DNA of 64,000 nucleotides from Polytrichum commune (GCA_950295325.1 OX485808.1:9364501-9428500), one strand, 5' to 3'; shown: positions 22,815 through 36,448, numbered from the stretch's first letter. The notes: generated by a model not told the origin, from the sequence alone. Translations and numbers: made by a program.

Positions 22815-23764
22815 ATGTCAAACCCCATAATCATTTTGGGAGCATCATCTAGGATTTGCATTTATAAAATGCAAATTCCTAGAACGCCTCGAGTGTGCAC
22901 ACTACAGATGATAATTCTTCCAGGGCCTCGCAATTCCACATCACGGGTTTCTTCAAACATGTCAACCCCCTACTCCTTCTCGGATCTTCTTCAATAATCT
23001 TTATCCACAAAAACTAAATTCCTCTAACTCCATGAGCGTGCACAATCCGGATGGAAATTCTTCCAAGGCCTCGCATTCCCACATGTACAGTTTCTTCAAA
23101 CATGCCAAACCCCCTAATCCTTCCGGGATCTTCTTCAATGATTTGCAACCATAGAAATATAATTCCTCCGATGCCACGAGCGTGCACACTCCCGATGGAA
23201 ATTCTTCCAAGGCCTCGCATTTCCACATCCCAAGTTTCTTCAAACATGTCAAACCCCATAATCCTTCCGGGACCTTCTTCAATGATTTGCAACCAAAGAA
23301 ATATAATTCCTCCAATGCCACGAGCGTGCACACTCCGGATGGAAATTCTTCCAAGGCCTCGCATTCCCACATGTCCAATTTTTTGAAACATGTCAAACCC
23401 CCTAGTCCTTCCGGGATCTTCTTCAATGATTTGCATCCACGAAAATTCAATTCCTCCAATGCCACGAGCGTGCGCACTCCAGATGGAAATTCCTCCAAGG
23501 CCTCGCATTCCCACATGTACAGTTCTTGCAAACATGTCAAACCCCCTAGTCCTTCCGGGATCTTCTTCAATGATTTGCATCCACGAAAATTCAATTCCTC
23601 CAATGCCACGAGCGTGCGCACTCCGGATGGAAATTCTTCCAAGGCCTCGCATTCCCACATGTCCAGTTCTTTCAAACATGTCAACCCCCTAGTCCTTCCG
23701 GGATCTTCTTCAATGATTTGCATCCACGAAAATTCAATTCCTCTAGTGCCATGAGCGTGCGCAC
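22815..23764 (-). pseudogene. decayed extension of the PNL leucine-rich repeats
   Basis: The 144-bp LRR units continue past the stop of the PNL gene at 23765. The stop is a GGA to TGA change in the repeated Pro-Ser-Gly codons. A one-base deletion follows near 23683 (CATGTCAACCCCC where other units have CATGTCAAACCCCC), which moves the repeats to another frame that runs to 23001. The last units, to about 22815, are heavily diverged. The units nearest the stop are hardly changed, so truncation of the gene is recent. Confidence 0.8.
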
Positions 23765-25320
23765 TCAGGATGGAAATTCTTCCAAGGCCTCGCATCCCCA
23801 CATCCCAAGTTTCTTCAAACATGTCAAACCCCCTAATCCTTCCGGGACCTTCTTCAATGATTTGCAACCAAAGAAATATAATTCCTCCAATGCCACGAGC
23901 GTGCACACTCCGGATGGAAATTCTTCCAAGGCCTCGCATTCCCACATGTACAGTTTTTTCAAACATGTCAAACCCCCTAGTCCTTCCGGGATCTTCTTCA
24001 ATGATTTGCATCCACGAAAATTCAATTCCTCCAATGCCACGAGCGTGCGCACTCCGGATGGAAATTCTTCCAAGGCCTCGCATTCCGATATCAAAAGTTT
24101 CTTCAAACATGTCAAACCCCCTAGTCCTTCCGGGATCTTCTTCAATGATTTGGATCCACGAAAATTCAAATCCTCCAACGCCACGAGCGTGCACACTCTT
24201 GATGGAAATTCTTCCAAGGCCTCGCATTCCCACATCCAAAGTTTCTTCAAACATGTCAAACCCCCTAGTCCTTCCGGGACCTTCTTCAATGATTTGCAAC
24301 CAGAGAAATATAATTCCTCCAATGCCACGAGTGTGCGCACTCCGGATGGAAATTCTTCCAAGGCCTCGCATTCCCACATCCCAAGTTTCTTCAAACATGT
24401 CAAACCCCCTAATCCTTCCGGGATCTTCTTCAATGATTTGCATCCACGAAAATTCAATTCCTCCAATGCCACGAGCGTGCGCACTCCGGATGGAAATTCT
24501 TCCAAGGCCTCGCATTCCCACATGTACAGTTTTTTCAAACATGTCAAACCCCCTAGTCCTTCCGGGATCTTCTTCAATGATTTGCATCCATTAAATGCCA
24601 ATTCCTCCAATGCCACGAGCGTGCGCACTCCGGATGGAAATTCTTCCAAGGCCTCGCATTCCCACATGTAGAGTTGTTTCAAACATGCCAAACCCCCTAG
24701 TCCTTCCGGGATCTTCTTCAATGATTTGCATCCATTAAATGCCAATTCCTCCAATGCCACAAGCGTGCGCACTCCGGATGGAAATTCTTCCAAGGCCTCG
24801 CATTCCCACATCCCAAGTTTCTTCAAACATGTCAAACCCCCTAGTCCTTCCGGGATCTTCTTCAATGATTTGCATCCATTAAATGCCAATTCCTCCAATG
24901 CCACAAGCGTGCGCACTCCGGATGGAAATTCTTCCAAGGCCTCGCATTCCTCCATCCCAAGTTTCTTCAAACATGTCAAACCCCCTAGTCCTTCCGGGAT
25001 CTTCTTCAATGATTTGCAACCATAGAAATATAATTCCTCCAATGCCACGAGCGTGCGCACTCCGGATGGAAATTCTTCCAAGGCCTCGCATTCCCACATG
25101 TAGAGTTGTTTCAAACATGCCAAACCCCCTAGTCCTTCCGGGATCTTCTTCAATGATTTGCATCCATTAAATGCCAATTCCTCCAATGCCACAAGCGTGC
25201 GCACTCCGGATGGAAATTCTTCCAAGGCCTCGCATTCCTCCATCCCAAGTGTCTTCAAACATGTCAAACCCCCTAGTCCTTCCGGGATCTTCTTCAACGA
25301 TTTGCATTGTAAAATGTTTA
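22815..25320 (-). repeat. 144-bp tandem DNA array encoding LRRs
   Basis: About 17 units of 144 bp, each encoding two LRRs, differ mainly in a few variable codons (for example NFRG, YFYG, AFNG, YFFG). Identity between units is very high, so the antisense strand also stays open over long stretches (several plus-strand frames up to 317 codons), which are shadows. Confidence 0.9.
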
Positions 25321-28300
25321 ATTCTTCCAGAGAAGTTAATTTTTGAAGTCCATTGGGAAACTCATCCAATGTTGTACAGTCTATGAAAGTAAGTTCTTTG
25401 AGTGTTTTGAAATGGATAACATCAAATGGAAGAGATCTTGAAATTCGGCCCTCAGATATTTCAAGTATACTTAATTTTTCCGAATGATTTTTGGCAATTC
25501 TTTTCATGTCATTGTCAAATATATGTTGCGTTGCCAAATAATTATCACATTTCGTATTGAAATGGATCCTCAACCTTTTCAGATTGGTTGTTCCCATGAA
25601 GATAGCAAAAAGAAAGTGCACATCCTCGCAATTTTGAACACTTAACAATCGTAGACCTTGCACTTGTAAAGTTCTTGGATATGTCAATATTTTTTTCATA
25701 TTTGTAAATGACATGCCTTCAATCAATCTTGTGTCCTGCATGGAAAACAAACATTAGACAATGAAACATATATTTATATATCTTAGTTTTTTCTTGGTTA
25801 TGGTTACATTTTTGAGTTTCAAATCATAACTTCATAATGATTTTGTAAAGACATTTGTTTGTGTGCCACATACCTTTTGATTGCAATAATTAATGAATGT
25901 GGATGAAGAAAAATCCCATATTCGAGAGCCTTGGTATTCTTTTTCTTTTTCCACAATCATACGACCCATATCCCGCAATTGATCATGCATATCCAAACCA
26001 CCATTTTGGTCAACTTTTAGCAATGATTTGTCTTGCAACCTTTCAAAAGTTTGCTTTATAATGTTATCATCATCATCATCATCAAAGCATCGAAGTATTG
26101 TGTTTTTTGTAGATCGCAAGCCACCAATCCACGAGTCTTTGCAAAAGAAACAACATATATCCAAGAACATGTTCTTTTCCCTTTCATTAAGCTCATCGAA
26201 ACTTGTGCGTAATGTATTCCAAATTTTGTGATCTCCACTTCCATCATGCCTTGCCCTCAACAATCTTTGCAATCTTCGTTCCCATATTCTCAAACGTTTT
26301 TCCCCATTTAAGGAACTACCCATCACTTCCAAACTCAACGGGAGTCCATCACAAGCCTTCACAATTTCCTTGACTACATATGTCAAGTATGGCAAGCATG
26401 GCTGGTTGGTTGTAAAATTTGCATGCATCGAAAATAACTCCAATGATTGTTGCATGTCAAGGATTTTCACATCCACTTTGCCAACCGTAGGTACGTATGC
26501 TTCCAAGGACTTCCATTCACGAGAAGTGGCAATGAATTTACTTCCATCGCCATCTTGAAACTCATGATTGCCCAATAGTTCTTTGAGTTGACTTGCTTCA
26601 CCAACATTGTCCACAACAATAAGGATTTTTTGTGAACTTTGTAATTGGGCCAAAATCTCTCGTCCTTCCAATAATGTTTTGGTTTCGGGTAGCGTTTTCA
26701 CATTTGTTAGCTTGTATTTCAATGCAAAAGTACAACTTTCATCTTTCAAGGCATTTACAAAGACTGTTGCATCAAATTGGTGGGACATGTGATCACTTAA
26801 AGCAGTTGCAAATGTTGATTTGCCAATTCCACCCATGCCCACAAACCCCACACTTCCAACATGTTGAAGTAGTTTTTCCAATTTTGGCATCTGCTCTTTG
26901 AGGCCAATCAATTTGGGATCCTCCTTTGTGTTGTATCCCCCCTACAAAATGTCAATATACCAAGTTAATTCGTTGTTGTCGAATGAATAACATAAGTGAC
27001 TTGAGCTCTTATATTGTTTTGCATCATGAAGTATGTGATATAATTATTTGTCAAGATTCATCCAATTTTCTTTGCAAATAAAATATTGACAAAGTTGTAT
27101 TCACCTCATGTCGCATTTGATCTGACGATGCGTTTTTTGATTGCTCTTCAATTTCCGATAACGAGGTTGTATTACCAAGCTTTAAACCAAAAAGCAATGT
27201 GGGCTCATTGAATTGCTCGGTGCCTCCAACATCATGGAAAGTCTTAAGGATTGCATCATTCTTTAATTCTCTCAAAGTCTTATGAATATCAAGGAATGTT
27301 GGCCTTCTTGAAGGTTCCCCGGACCAACATTTATGTATCAATGATTTCAATGGTTCCGAACAAGCTTGAGGGAGCTCGGGTCTCTCACCATTCAAGATAG
27401 AATTCTTGTAAGTACGAAAAAGAGAGCCATCAAAATTTCTTTTTCTTAAAAGGATCTCAGAGCACACCATGCCGAAACTAAAGACGTCCATTTTGAATGC
27501 ATCTACATTTGAACTTCTTTCAAGAACCTCAGGTGCCGTATACCCAGGAGTTCCATATAAACCTGTGGGCACCTTTGAAGAGTTTGTCACTTCAATTTTG
27601 GAAATACCAAAATCAACCAGCTTCACATGCACATGCTTCACACTAGTTGAATCGTTTAAAAGTAGGACCACATTATCAGGCTTCAAGTCACGATGGGCGA
27701 CTTCCATGTCGTGAAGGTAGCACATTCCGCTTGCGATTTGCAACATTATATCAATTGCATTTTCTTCATTGAATGAGGTTTGTTGATTTAAGAAACGTAA
27801 CAAATCCATAGTTCCACGCTCGGTGACAATTTCAAACATTCTTTTTTCTTTGCCTTGATTGTTCCTCCTCATCGAGCCACAACACAACAACTTGATGTTC
27901 GGATGATCCTTCGTAAAGCCACAACCAAACAACTTGATGATGTTTGGATGATTCAATCCTCCCAATATACTCGCTTCTTTCCAAACCATTGCTTCATGCT
28001 CTAGGCCTTTCACTTCGATGACCTTTGTGACAGTATCAAATCCTAACCATTTTGTGGAGTATACACTTCCTGATGCACCTCCACCCAAAGGAGCACGACG
28101 CCTTCCATATTCAGGGCAAGGGTAGTCATGAGGAAAAATGATGCTATCCAATTCACCACCTTTTGCCCTTTGAAGATCCTCTACTCGTCCCATTAGATAC
28201 CGTACAAGCGTGCAATCTTTGCAACTTGCACTTTTGCACATTTTCAAGTGCTTTGAAAACCTTTCATACATTGAATTATGGTCCTCGTCAACTTCATCAA

Positions 28301-28712
28301 TGCACGTTGGAAAAAATGTCGTAGAACTTTCAATCCTCAAGATTTCAGGTTCTCGACTTTGAAAAAAATGACAAAATATGTTGCACATTGTGTGGAAGGA
28401 ACACTCAAAGTCCTTGAGAAGTTCTCTGAAGGTCTCTTTGTTATTCATTTGTTTCACGACAACTCGACACCAATCATCATTGCAACATTCTTCTATCACA
28501 CCCCTTGCCTTCTTCACAACGAGGAGCATGTCTTCCTCCACTTGACGAAAGACATCCCCATGTGAACCCTCAACAATTGTTTCAATTGCTTGCACACCCT
28601 TGCGGAAGTTGTCCAACAAATTTTCACATTGTCGTCTATTCAAAACTTCTTCTGGCAATGGCAGATTCGGAAAATTTGCAATCTCCATTGGTACCCGTAG
28701 AAAACTTGTCAT
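23765..28712 (-). CDS. protein kinase-NB-ARC-LRR (PNL) immune receptor
   Basis: Three exons (28712-27105, 26941-25874, 25735-23765; GT-AG introns of 163 and 138 bp, both phase 0) give 1548 residues. The first ATG is at 28712. Residues 1-200 are helical and Cys-rich. The kinase follows with LGGGASGSVYS (about 209), HRDLKPDNV (about 340), VDFGISK (about 367) and a GTPGYTAPE activation segment. A local duplication (HPNIIKLFGCG...HPNIKLLCCG) lies in the kinase N-lobe. NB-ARC has P-loop GMGGIGKST, kinase-2 KILIVVDNV, GSKFIATSR, GLPLSLEVMGSSL and LDMHDQLRDMG (MHD). The LRR has about eleven 48-residue double units such as LKKLGMWECEALEEFPSGV. NB-ARC-LRR proteins sense pathogen effectors; a kinase N-terminal domain is the class described in mosses. 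The stop is a nonsense change within the LRR array, so the ancestral protein was longer. Confidence 0.92.
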
Positions 28713-31700
28713 TCTCAATACTGGTGATTTCTTGTTTCCATAAAATTGTTGTGATAAAAATTGCTAATTGCGCAAATTGAGTAGTATACACCTTCAAGCA
28801 CAATTATAATGAGATGCAAAAGTAAGTGTTATGATTGATTCTAGAAGATATGAATTTCCAATATACAAGGCATATCAATATATTACTAGCAACCCCAAAT
28901 CAAGCATGTTGACATTCAAGTGCTCACATGAAAATCATCAATATGTTATGATACAAAGCAATTGTTGCCATTATTTTATAAAAACAAAAATTGACATGAT
29001 TATAGGAACCACTAAGGGATTGGAAGGCCAAACTCCAATCTCAAGGTTTTTTGGATATTATGTTTGATGTAGAGAATTTCTATTTTATTGGATTCCTTTC
29101 TCCCATAGCTTGTATACAAAAATTCTATATAAATACCCAAGGTACAAAATACACATATGGAGTGTTATTATTTTTTAATCTCATTTCATACTTATAACTA
29201 GTTAACATTTATATGGATGCAAGCTCAATGAACATTTTTATAATGTTTGTCATGAACTCAATCACCTGGCTTATATTGTACATGAAATAACAAGGGATTT
29301 GTTGAATACACTTGCAAAGCATTAAAACATCAAAGAATTGGGGGATGTAATTAAAATTCCAAACCTGATAAAGTGAAAAACCTTGGAGACTTGTTTGAAG
29401 TGAATAACATCGCCTAGTACGCTCGGTCTTTGGAGTCCCATGTTCACCATGGAAAATGCTAATGCTCAAATGTCCTTATAAAGTGGGCATAATGCATGTT
29501 CTAGCTTAACAACAGTTGGCTTCAGGGCATTGATGATTTGCATGTTATGAAATCATCTCATATATGAGTATTGAATTTCAATGTTTATGAACACCTGCAC
29601 ATGGTCATCATGAAATCAACTAAAACCATTTTGAAGTGCATTGGTGTAACTATGAGTTTGTCTTATACAACTAAGCAAAGCAAAGCAACACTCTCTTCAC
29701 AAATTCATCATGACAATTATTTCATTTACGCATAAGGAAGATAGATTACACATCAGCCATACTACTTAGGTCAAGCACTATGTGTCAAAAAGGAATGCTC
29801 CCTACATCCTACAATCTACCTATGTATTACACGGACAAAAAATGAACCTCATACAAGCCACGTAAAGACTACCTTCAAACACCAAATCAAGAATTTCATG
29901 TTGGTCTCTTCATGACTCTTCATAACATGAAATAACCTAGAGAAACAAATAGTCGCAAGTCCTCATATACCCATTCCCCACTAGGATGAAAGCAATACAT
30001 GCATAGAATGTCACTTTAGGTCAAATACAATAAAGTATAATTTTTTGCCTTTAACTATGACAAAGTAGTGCAAAAAATGTATAGAATGGGAGTTTAGGTA
30101 TTAGGCGGAGAAAGTTATATCAACAAAGTCAAACACACATGGTGATCCAATGAAGGACCTACACCAAACTCAACATTGTGCTACATTCAAGAAGGAAATC
30201 CCCCAAGTATGGCTTACAATTAATGATAGCCATGTTGAGGGGTCCATAACGTAATTTGCTAAGCCATGTATAGATTTGTAGTGGACACAGTCCACAAGAC
30301 TAATGCGAGATCTTTAGTGTTGACTTCGGGTTAAAGTTGTTCCAAAAAGAAAAAAATTGAGGTATATGGGATTCTAAAGTTTCAACTTACAAAGCTACCA
30401 CGAATTCTTGGCTCTAATACATGCGACAATCTCAAAAACTTGAACCAACAAATACATGACACAATAAAACCACCTTCAAAACACCATATCAACAAACTCA
30501 AAATCTTAATATAAACTTGATCATACCCTCAAGAACCACTCTATCAAGGTTTGAACAATTTTCCACTTGGAGCATTCACAGTTGTCCAGCTTGAGGTAAT
30601 GTATTGATGCACACCTTGGAGAAAGTTTGATAGATACCTCACCGACGTCTACAACACCACCAAAACATGTCCACTATTGAATCGACCTCATAACCTAAAC
30701 TCCGTATGCCCAACAAAGACGACACCAATCATTGAATAGAACACAACATTTAACTCAATAGTACTACCTCCCAATATTCCAACAACGTGAGTACAAATTT
30801 TGAACAATTTTGCAACACTTTTAGGGATTTTTCAAATGTCTCCCAAATGGCCATTTCCTTGATAGGTTCCAATGATTAACAAACCATTCTAAACATGATC
30901 ATGATCTATTCTTCCATAGACATAAGTAATCTTTTCTTGAATCCTAGTAAAGTGCAACAGAATAAAAATGATGACAACATATCATGGTGTTAAGACGAGA
31001 TGTTGAGTAGCATATGCACACACGGGAGTTTAAAGATGCATGGCTTATGCTACGAATCACTAGCACACCACGACATAGTGTTGAGTTGGTACAAGCAACC
31101 CAACACAACTCTAACAACCACACACTCTATGTCAAGCAGAAAACAAAATCTTTTCCCTACAAACAACCTCTTGCTCAACATGGACGGAAGTGAGGCTTTT
31201 GCCACGACAAAGAAAAGAGACAAAAGAAAGGGGGTAAATTAGTTTACTAATGAGGCTCAACCTAAAAGTTATCAAAATCAGACTCATTGTACCTAAGGGT
31301 TCTGAGACTAGGCACTTGTGGATAATAGTGTTGTCATTTCACTACCACCTAGAGGTTGGCGGGTAGTCTGATCTCACTCTTATTTGTCTTGCTATTGGTG
31401 TGACCTTGTCATATTGGTGAATCACCTAAATGGGGGAACCCACAATGAGTAAGTTAGTGGAGGGAAACTTATCTACTAACTTAGTGATTGTCAGTCCAAT
31501 CTACAAATGCAAACAAAAAGTTTCTAGAGCATCTTAGCACTCCCATAGCTGAAGTTCTTGGGGGCCTTGGCGGTGTGTCAAAGATGGATAGGTTGGCAAC
31601 CCTACGCTTAGTCCATCAACAACAAAACAATTTAAACAAACAAAATGGACGTGAACATGATACCAAAATACAAACGAACATGATGGAAAGATAATTACCA

Positions 31701-31946
31701 CTAAATTAACCTTGTATAATTTTTGCATTCAAATTTGGTTTTTAAACTTGAAATGACTATTTGTATTCTAAGGTCACATGATCCCCACTATTCTAACAAA
31801 TAGCATGACATCCAAGAAATGACATTACATTCAAGAAATAGCATTGCAATCTAAGTAATGACAAGAAACCAAAAAATACAATACAATTCCCTAGTTATGG
31901 TCTTTGAGATGTGAGCATTTTGTGGTCACTTTTGATTGGACGCCTA
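28713..31946. other. upstream region of the PNL gene and non-coding DNA
   Basis: AT-rich sequence with scattered short frames and no domain, tRNA or array. A minus-strand frame at 29209-29469 and plus-strand frames at 31000-31242 and 31488-31694 are not convincing. The PNL promoter must lie at the left edge, but I see no distinctive element. Confidence 0.5.
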
Positions 31947-32010
31947 TACAGTAGCCTCCCACCTAAGTACGCGACTTGAACCTGGGAGGATTGTGCGTAC
32001 TTAGCCGGTA

Positions 32011-32244
32011 GGTGCGCACTTTAGAGTTTAGGGTTCCTAATCGCTTGAAGGTGCGCACTTTAGGGTTTAGGGTTCCTCATCACTTGAAGGTGCGCACTTT
32101 AGGGTTTAGGGTTCCTCATCGCTTGAAGGTGCGCACTTTAGGGTTTAAGGTTCCTCATCGCTTGAAGGTGCGCACTTTAGGGTTTAGGGTTCCTCATCGC
32201 TTGAAGGTGCGCACTTTAGGGTTTAGGGCTCCTCATCGGTTGAT
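32011..32244 (+). repeat. 39-bp array with embedded TTTAGGG motifs
   Basis: Six 39-bp units start at 32011, 32050, 32089, 32128, 32167 and 32206. Most contain two adjacent plant telomere motifs (TTTAGGGTTTAGGG) plus GGTGCGCAC and TCCTCATCGCTTGAA. The array sits within the pogo-like element, so it travels with it and does not mark an old chromosome end. Confidence 0.9.
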
Positions 32245-32262
32245 TCGGTTGATTCGGCTGCA

Positions 32263-32462
32263 ATGTCGAAGAAACCGAGCGGGAAACGCCTCAATGAGTC
32301 CCAACGATGTGAGATCATAGCGAAGTTGAGCAAGACGGATGCACACAGTAAAAGGGCTATCGCGGCGAGTACGATGTTAGTGAAGGAGCTATCAGAAAGG
32401 TGTGGGAGAAGCGGGAGCAAATCCTAGAGCGATCTGCTTTAATGTCTTATGAAGCTAAATGA
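32263..32462 (+). pseudogene. CENP-B-type helix-turn-helix fragment of a pogo transposase
   Basis: Starting MSKKPSGKRLNESQRCEII, the frame reads like the first CENP-B helix-turn-helix of pogo transposases. After AIAAS the pattern continues in a different frame (VSEGAIRKVWEKREQ) to a TGA at 32460, implying a single-base change near 32365. There is no catalytic domain downstream. Confidence 0.65.
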
Positions 32463-32578
32463 CAATCCATGACATGTTGAACTAAATAAATGTGAACCCT
32501 ATTTTTTTGGGAAAATAATACGTACTTTACCGGGATGCGTACTTAAACGGGTGCGTACTTAGGCGGGAGGCTACTGTA

Positions 32579-34451
32579 CTTGAATGGCATATGACAAGGC
32601 TTGTAGTGAAGAATGGACACCAAATATTCATGGCTTGGGATGAGATTGGAATATGTGCTCAAAATTTAGAAACCAACTTAGGCCCAAAAACTTGGGAAGT
32701 TTTTATGATCACTTAAAGAGAGAAATAATTACCACTAAAAGAACTCCTATAATTATTGCGTCCAACTTTAAATGATTGTTTGCGTGCTTCACAATTGTTA
32801 AACTCATATGAGACAATTCCCAATTTGATCCACCTCTCAAGATTGTATGTAATCAAAGATTATAATGAGAAGCATCATGCTCCGCATCATGGGCAACACT
32901 TGCATGATGGTTTGCTTCACAAACACCATCTAGGTATGGGAATGAGCTTACCGCCAAGTTTTAGTGGCGAATTTAGATAATGCAATCTAAATTGCAAGGA
33001 TTATGGGTAAATAATATTCTACAAATTTTTAATATATTGAATCCTACAATGTTTTGAGGCAAGAGTTCTCGTATTTTCTACTAAAGGAAATTGTGTGCAA
33101 TATCATAGTACACTAGTATGCAATTCTTCATAGTTACGTGGTGGAGTCTAACATGGAAGAGTGTTGTTCATGACACTCAAACCATCTTATCCTTGAATCC
33201 TTGGACCACATCAATCGTCGTGCCATTCTTCCATTCACATCTCACTCTGACCATTGGCAATTTAGATTTGCTCCAACCAGGTCAAGGTTGAAGAATTTGA
33301 GTTTTGGCTGAAATATTGTGAAATAAGAATTACCAAACTCCCAAGATTTTCAAAGCTCAAACTCTCAACTCAAGCTACATTGTAAAGGATGCTTAAGTGC
33401 CATTCTTGCTTTGATTACTCACTTAGAGCATGACAACTATACACTTGCACAACCCATTGAGAGCTTGAGGAAAATAGTCAAACTCTCTTTGGTTTGAGCT
33501 TGGGATGGAATCTTGTCCAATTCAAGTATCAAACTCCCTAGAAATGTATAAGTTCTCAACTCAAGTTCGCGTGTAAAGGTGACTAAGAAAATCAACCGCT
33601 CCTACTTCAATTTGAATGATGTAATTCAAAACCAAGGTGTACCATGGAGTTTTTACTTGGGATTTGTAACTCCTCAAAATTTGTCAAGGCTCTTTGTAGA
33701 ATTGCCTACTTGGGAAAGGCCACTAATTGCATTAAACAACACTTTATCCAAAAAATTAATTGCAAACACATATATTAATTGCAAAATTGATATCACGTGC
33801 CAAAGGCTTGAGATTGTCTAAATGCATATTTTTGTGAACATGGAGAAAATCGATCTTTCAGCCGGATCGTAATCATGGTGGGTAGCCCCATTACTTCACA
33901 TCTACACTCACAAAATCCCAAAATTTTCTTGCAATGAGAGACCTACTCGGGTAACCTAAGGATGGCCACATGAAACAAAACACACTTCTTCATTATCTCT
34001 ACACTTACAAAGTGAGAAAATGATTGTGGAAGTTGGGGATTTTAGTGTGGAGGAACGATAAGTGCGGGCACAATCCACACCACACTTGGATGTTTCTCTT
34101 CAGTGCAAGCCCCAACAACTGTTTTGAACAAAAAGATAAGCTTCCAAAAACAACCCACAAGGATGCAAAACATGAAAGAAAATGCAGATCACTGCTTACT
34201 TGTTGGTGCACATCTCCAAGCTTTGTTCTCGCATTCTACCACTTCGAGTCACCTTTTGGGTAGCAAATCACCAGATGATGTGGAAAAAAATATGCCCGTG
34301 AATCCCAACAATGTGTCCCTCCTCCACTTCACTTCACTTGAGTCTCCATGAACTAAGATCTCCATAATCCTTTTGAAAGTGGAGGCTTCAAAAAAACTCA
34401 ATTTTTGCTACACCACTATTTACACATAAACTTCGGCAACAACCAGATGTT
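32579..34451. other. intergenic, no supported gene
   Basis: AT-rich DNA with only short frames lacking any domain. Confidence 0.5.
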
Positions 34452-34859
34452 GGAAGATGAAGAGGATTTGCAAGAGAGAAAAAACAGTTCCTTTCCCCTG
34501 CAATCAAACCACTGCCACTCTCCTCCCCCCAAAGCTGTGGATCAGAGCTCGTGTGCATATCACTTAAGAAACTTCGAAAGAGGTAGTGTGAGTTTCTCTC
34601 TCTCTGCTCCAAACCCTCCCAGACCCACAGGGCAAGCTGACAGCTCTCAACTTGGAAGATGAAGAGGATTTGCAAGAACAAAAAAACAGTTCCTTTCTCC
34701 TGCACTCAAACCACTGCCACTGATCTCCTCCCCCCATCTGAGCTCGTGTGCATATCACTTAAGAAACTTCGAAAGAGGCAGTGTGAGTCTCTCTCTAGAT
34801 CTGTGTCTCTCCTCCAAACCCTCCCAGACCCACAGGGCAGGCTGACAGCTCTCAACTTG
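34452..34859. repeat. 202-bp tandem duplication
   Basis: Two copies start with GGAAGATGAAGAGGATTTGC at 34452 and 34654 and end with GACAGCTCTCAACTTG. They differ by small indels in CT-rich parts. Confidence 0.9.
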
Positions 34860-34975
34860 CGAGGTGCGTGGGGAATCATTGACTCCCGGAATTAATGACC
34901 CCAAACTTGGGAATTAAGTTACGGCAACTTATATTTGTCAGTCTGTACTATGCTAGGGATGGATCATCATGCAAC

Positions 34976-36410
34976 TTATTACGTATGATAATTTACTCTG
35001 ACTTGGTCTACTTTATGCAGCCTTCAACAGGATGAACGGGAGAACCAACCACTGCACCAGATATGGTATTTAGTGTCACGCCTGCTAATTGCCAATACGA
35101 TTCCATTCGCAGTATTGCAATGTTTATTCCACTATCCTAGTAGTGCAAGTCCCAAGTCCCACTCACATTAGCAAGTTCCAACATGGAGGCAAAGTACCAA
35201 CTTTTGAGCCTCAAGACATCATTAAAATATGTTTGATAATTATTAAAGTCGGGTATGTATTACTTTATGCAAAAATATTTGCGGGACTAATGTTGAGAGT
35301 TGGGTCCAGCTTTTTGCTCGATCCAACTTTTTGCTCAACACAAGTCCCAAGCCTCACTTCCGAAAAGTATTGTCTTGAAGACATCCTTGGAACTTAGGAC
35401 TTGAGACCCCATGTGAAGTGGTAAGTACAAACTTCCATGCTCTCAACAATTGAGATTGCATGGATCAACCTCAAGTGACTTGGGACTTGGACTTGGGACC
35501 CCGTGTGAACCGCCCCTCAGTAAAATTCTACAACAATGCCAAACGGTAACCTACACCAATTGGATTATTTATCGTAGTTACAAAGGAAGCAATTGAGTTT
35601 GAGAAACAACCGATTGAAGTCCAAGACTTCAAGAAAATTACCAATCATTATACAAATTCTAGGGAACATATCTCGAATTTATATATATGAAAACCAAAAG
35701 GTGTCAACATGTGTTAGCTGCACTTGGAAACACTAGGATCTTAACCGATTGTGCCCAAAAATTGTTGCAGACAATGGTTTACAATGGCAAATGCAAAAAA
35801 ATTCATCGCAAAGGAAAGGTACGTAGAAGCACATATTGTGGACAATTCGAGCACTAAGATTCCTTACAGCCAAGGCTAGACACCCACCTCTTTGAGTTGG
35901 CCCCTAACACTAACTTATTACCCGAGGTGGAAGTATAGTCAATCCTATTGTAGCATGAATTATAAATATTTGGATAATTTGACTCCAAAATTAACATCGG
36001 AGGTCCCAAATTTGTCTAAGAGGTACCATTTGAGATGAAGAAACTCCAAACCTGTCCAATGGGGCTCATGTTATTACCTTTTACTAGACTCCTTTTACCT
36101 TGGTAAGAATGGTAGGGTGCAACTCAAAGAGGTGGGCATCTAACCCTAGCTAGTCCCTTGCCTCACGCATGCAAATTATCCAATATTTTATTTGGATTAG
36201 CAATTACGTAATAAATACAATGACATTAAGATCACATGAATCATAGCATACCTAGTTTTTATGGGAGTGTTCAAACACACAAACCTCATTTCACCCTTCC
36301 TAGTCACATAGGGCCACCCAAAATGGACAATGTTGATCATTGACATTTTCATTCCTTCAATCAATGAGCTACAATTCTAAACCTTATAATAAGACAATTA
36401 TCTATACATG

Positions 36411-36448
<38 letters not shown>

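Larger units (their letters stand above)
31949..32576. mobile_element. pogo-like (Tc1/mariner) non-autonomous element
   Basis: The ends match as inverted repeats: CAGTAGCCTCCCACCTAAGT on the left and the complement of CAGTAGCCTCCCGCCTAAGT on the right, 22 of 23 positions when extended. Each is flanked by TA (31947-31948 and 32577-32578). AAGTACGC-type motifs repeat just inside both ends. The interior holds a telomere-like array and the remains of a CENP-B/pogo-type DNA-binding domain but no DDE catalytic region. Confidence 0.85.

Noticed and set aside
23718-24671. Long plus-strand open frame (317 codons) over the LRR array, and similar frames at 23051-25386
   Set aside because: They are the antisense of the 144-bp LRR repeats; the repeat period is a multiple of three, so one lucky open frame stays open. 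The translation is a repeated low-information peptide.
32011-32244. Ancient chromosome-end fusion
   Set aside because: The telomere-like motifs lie inside an element with inverted ends and TA flanks, which explains them better.
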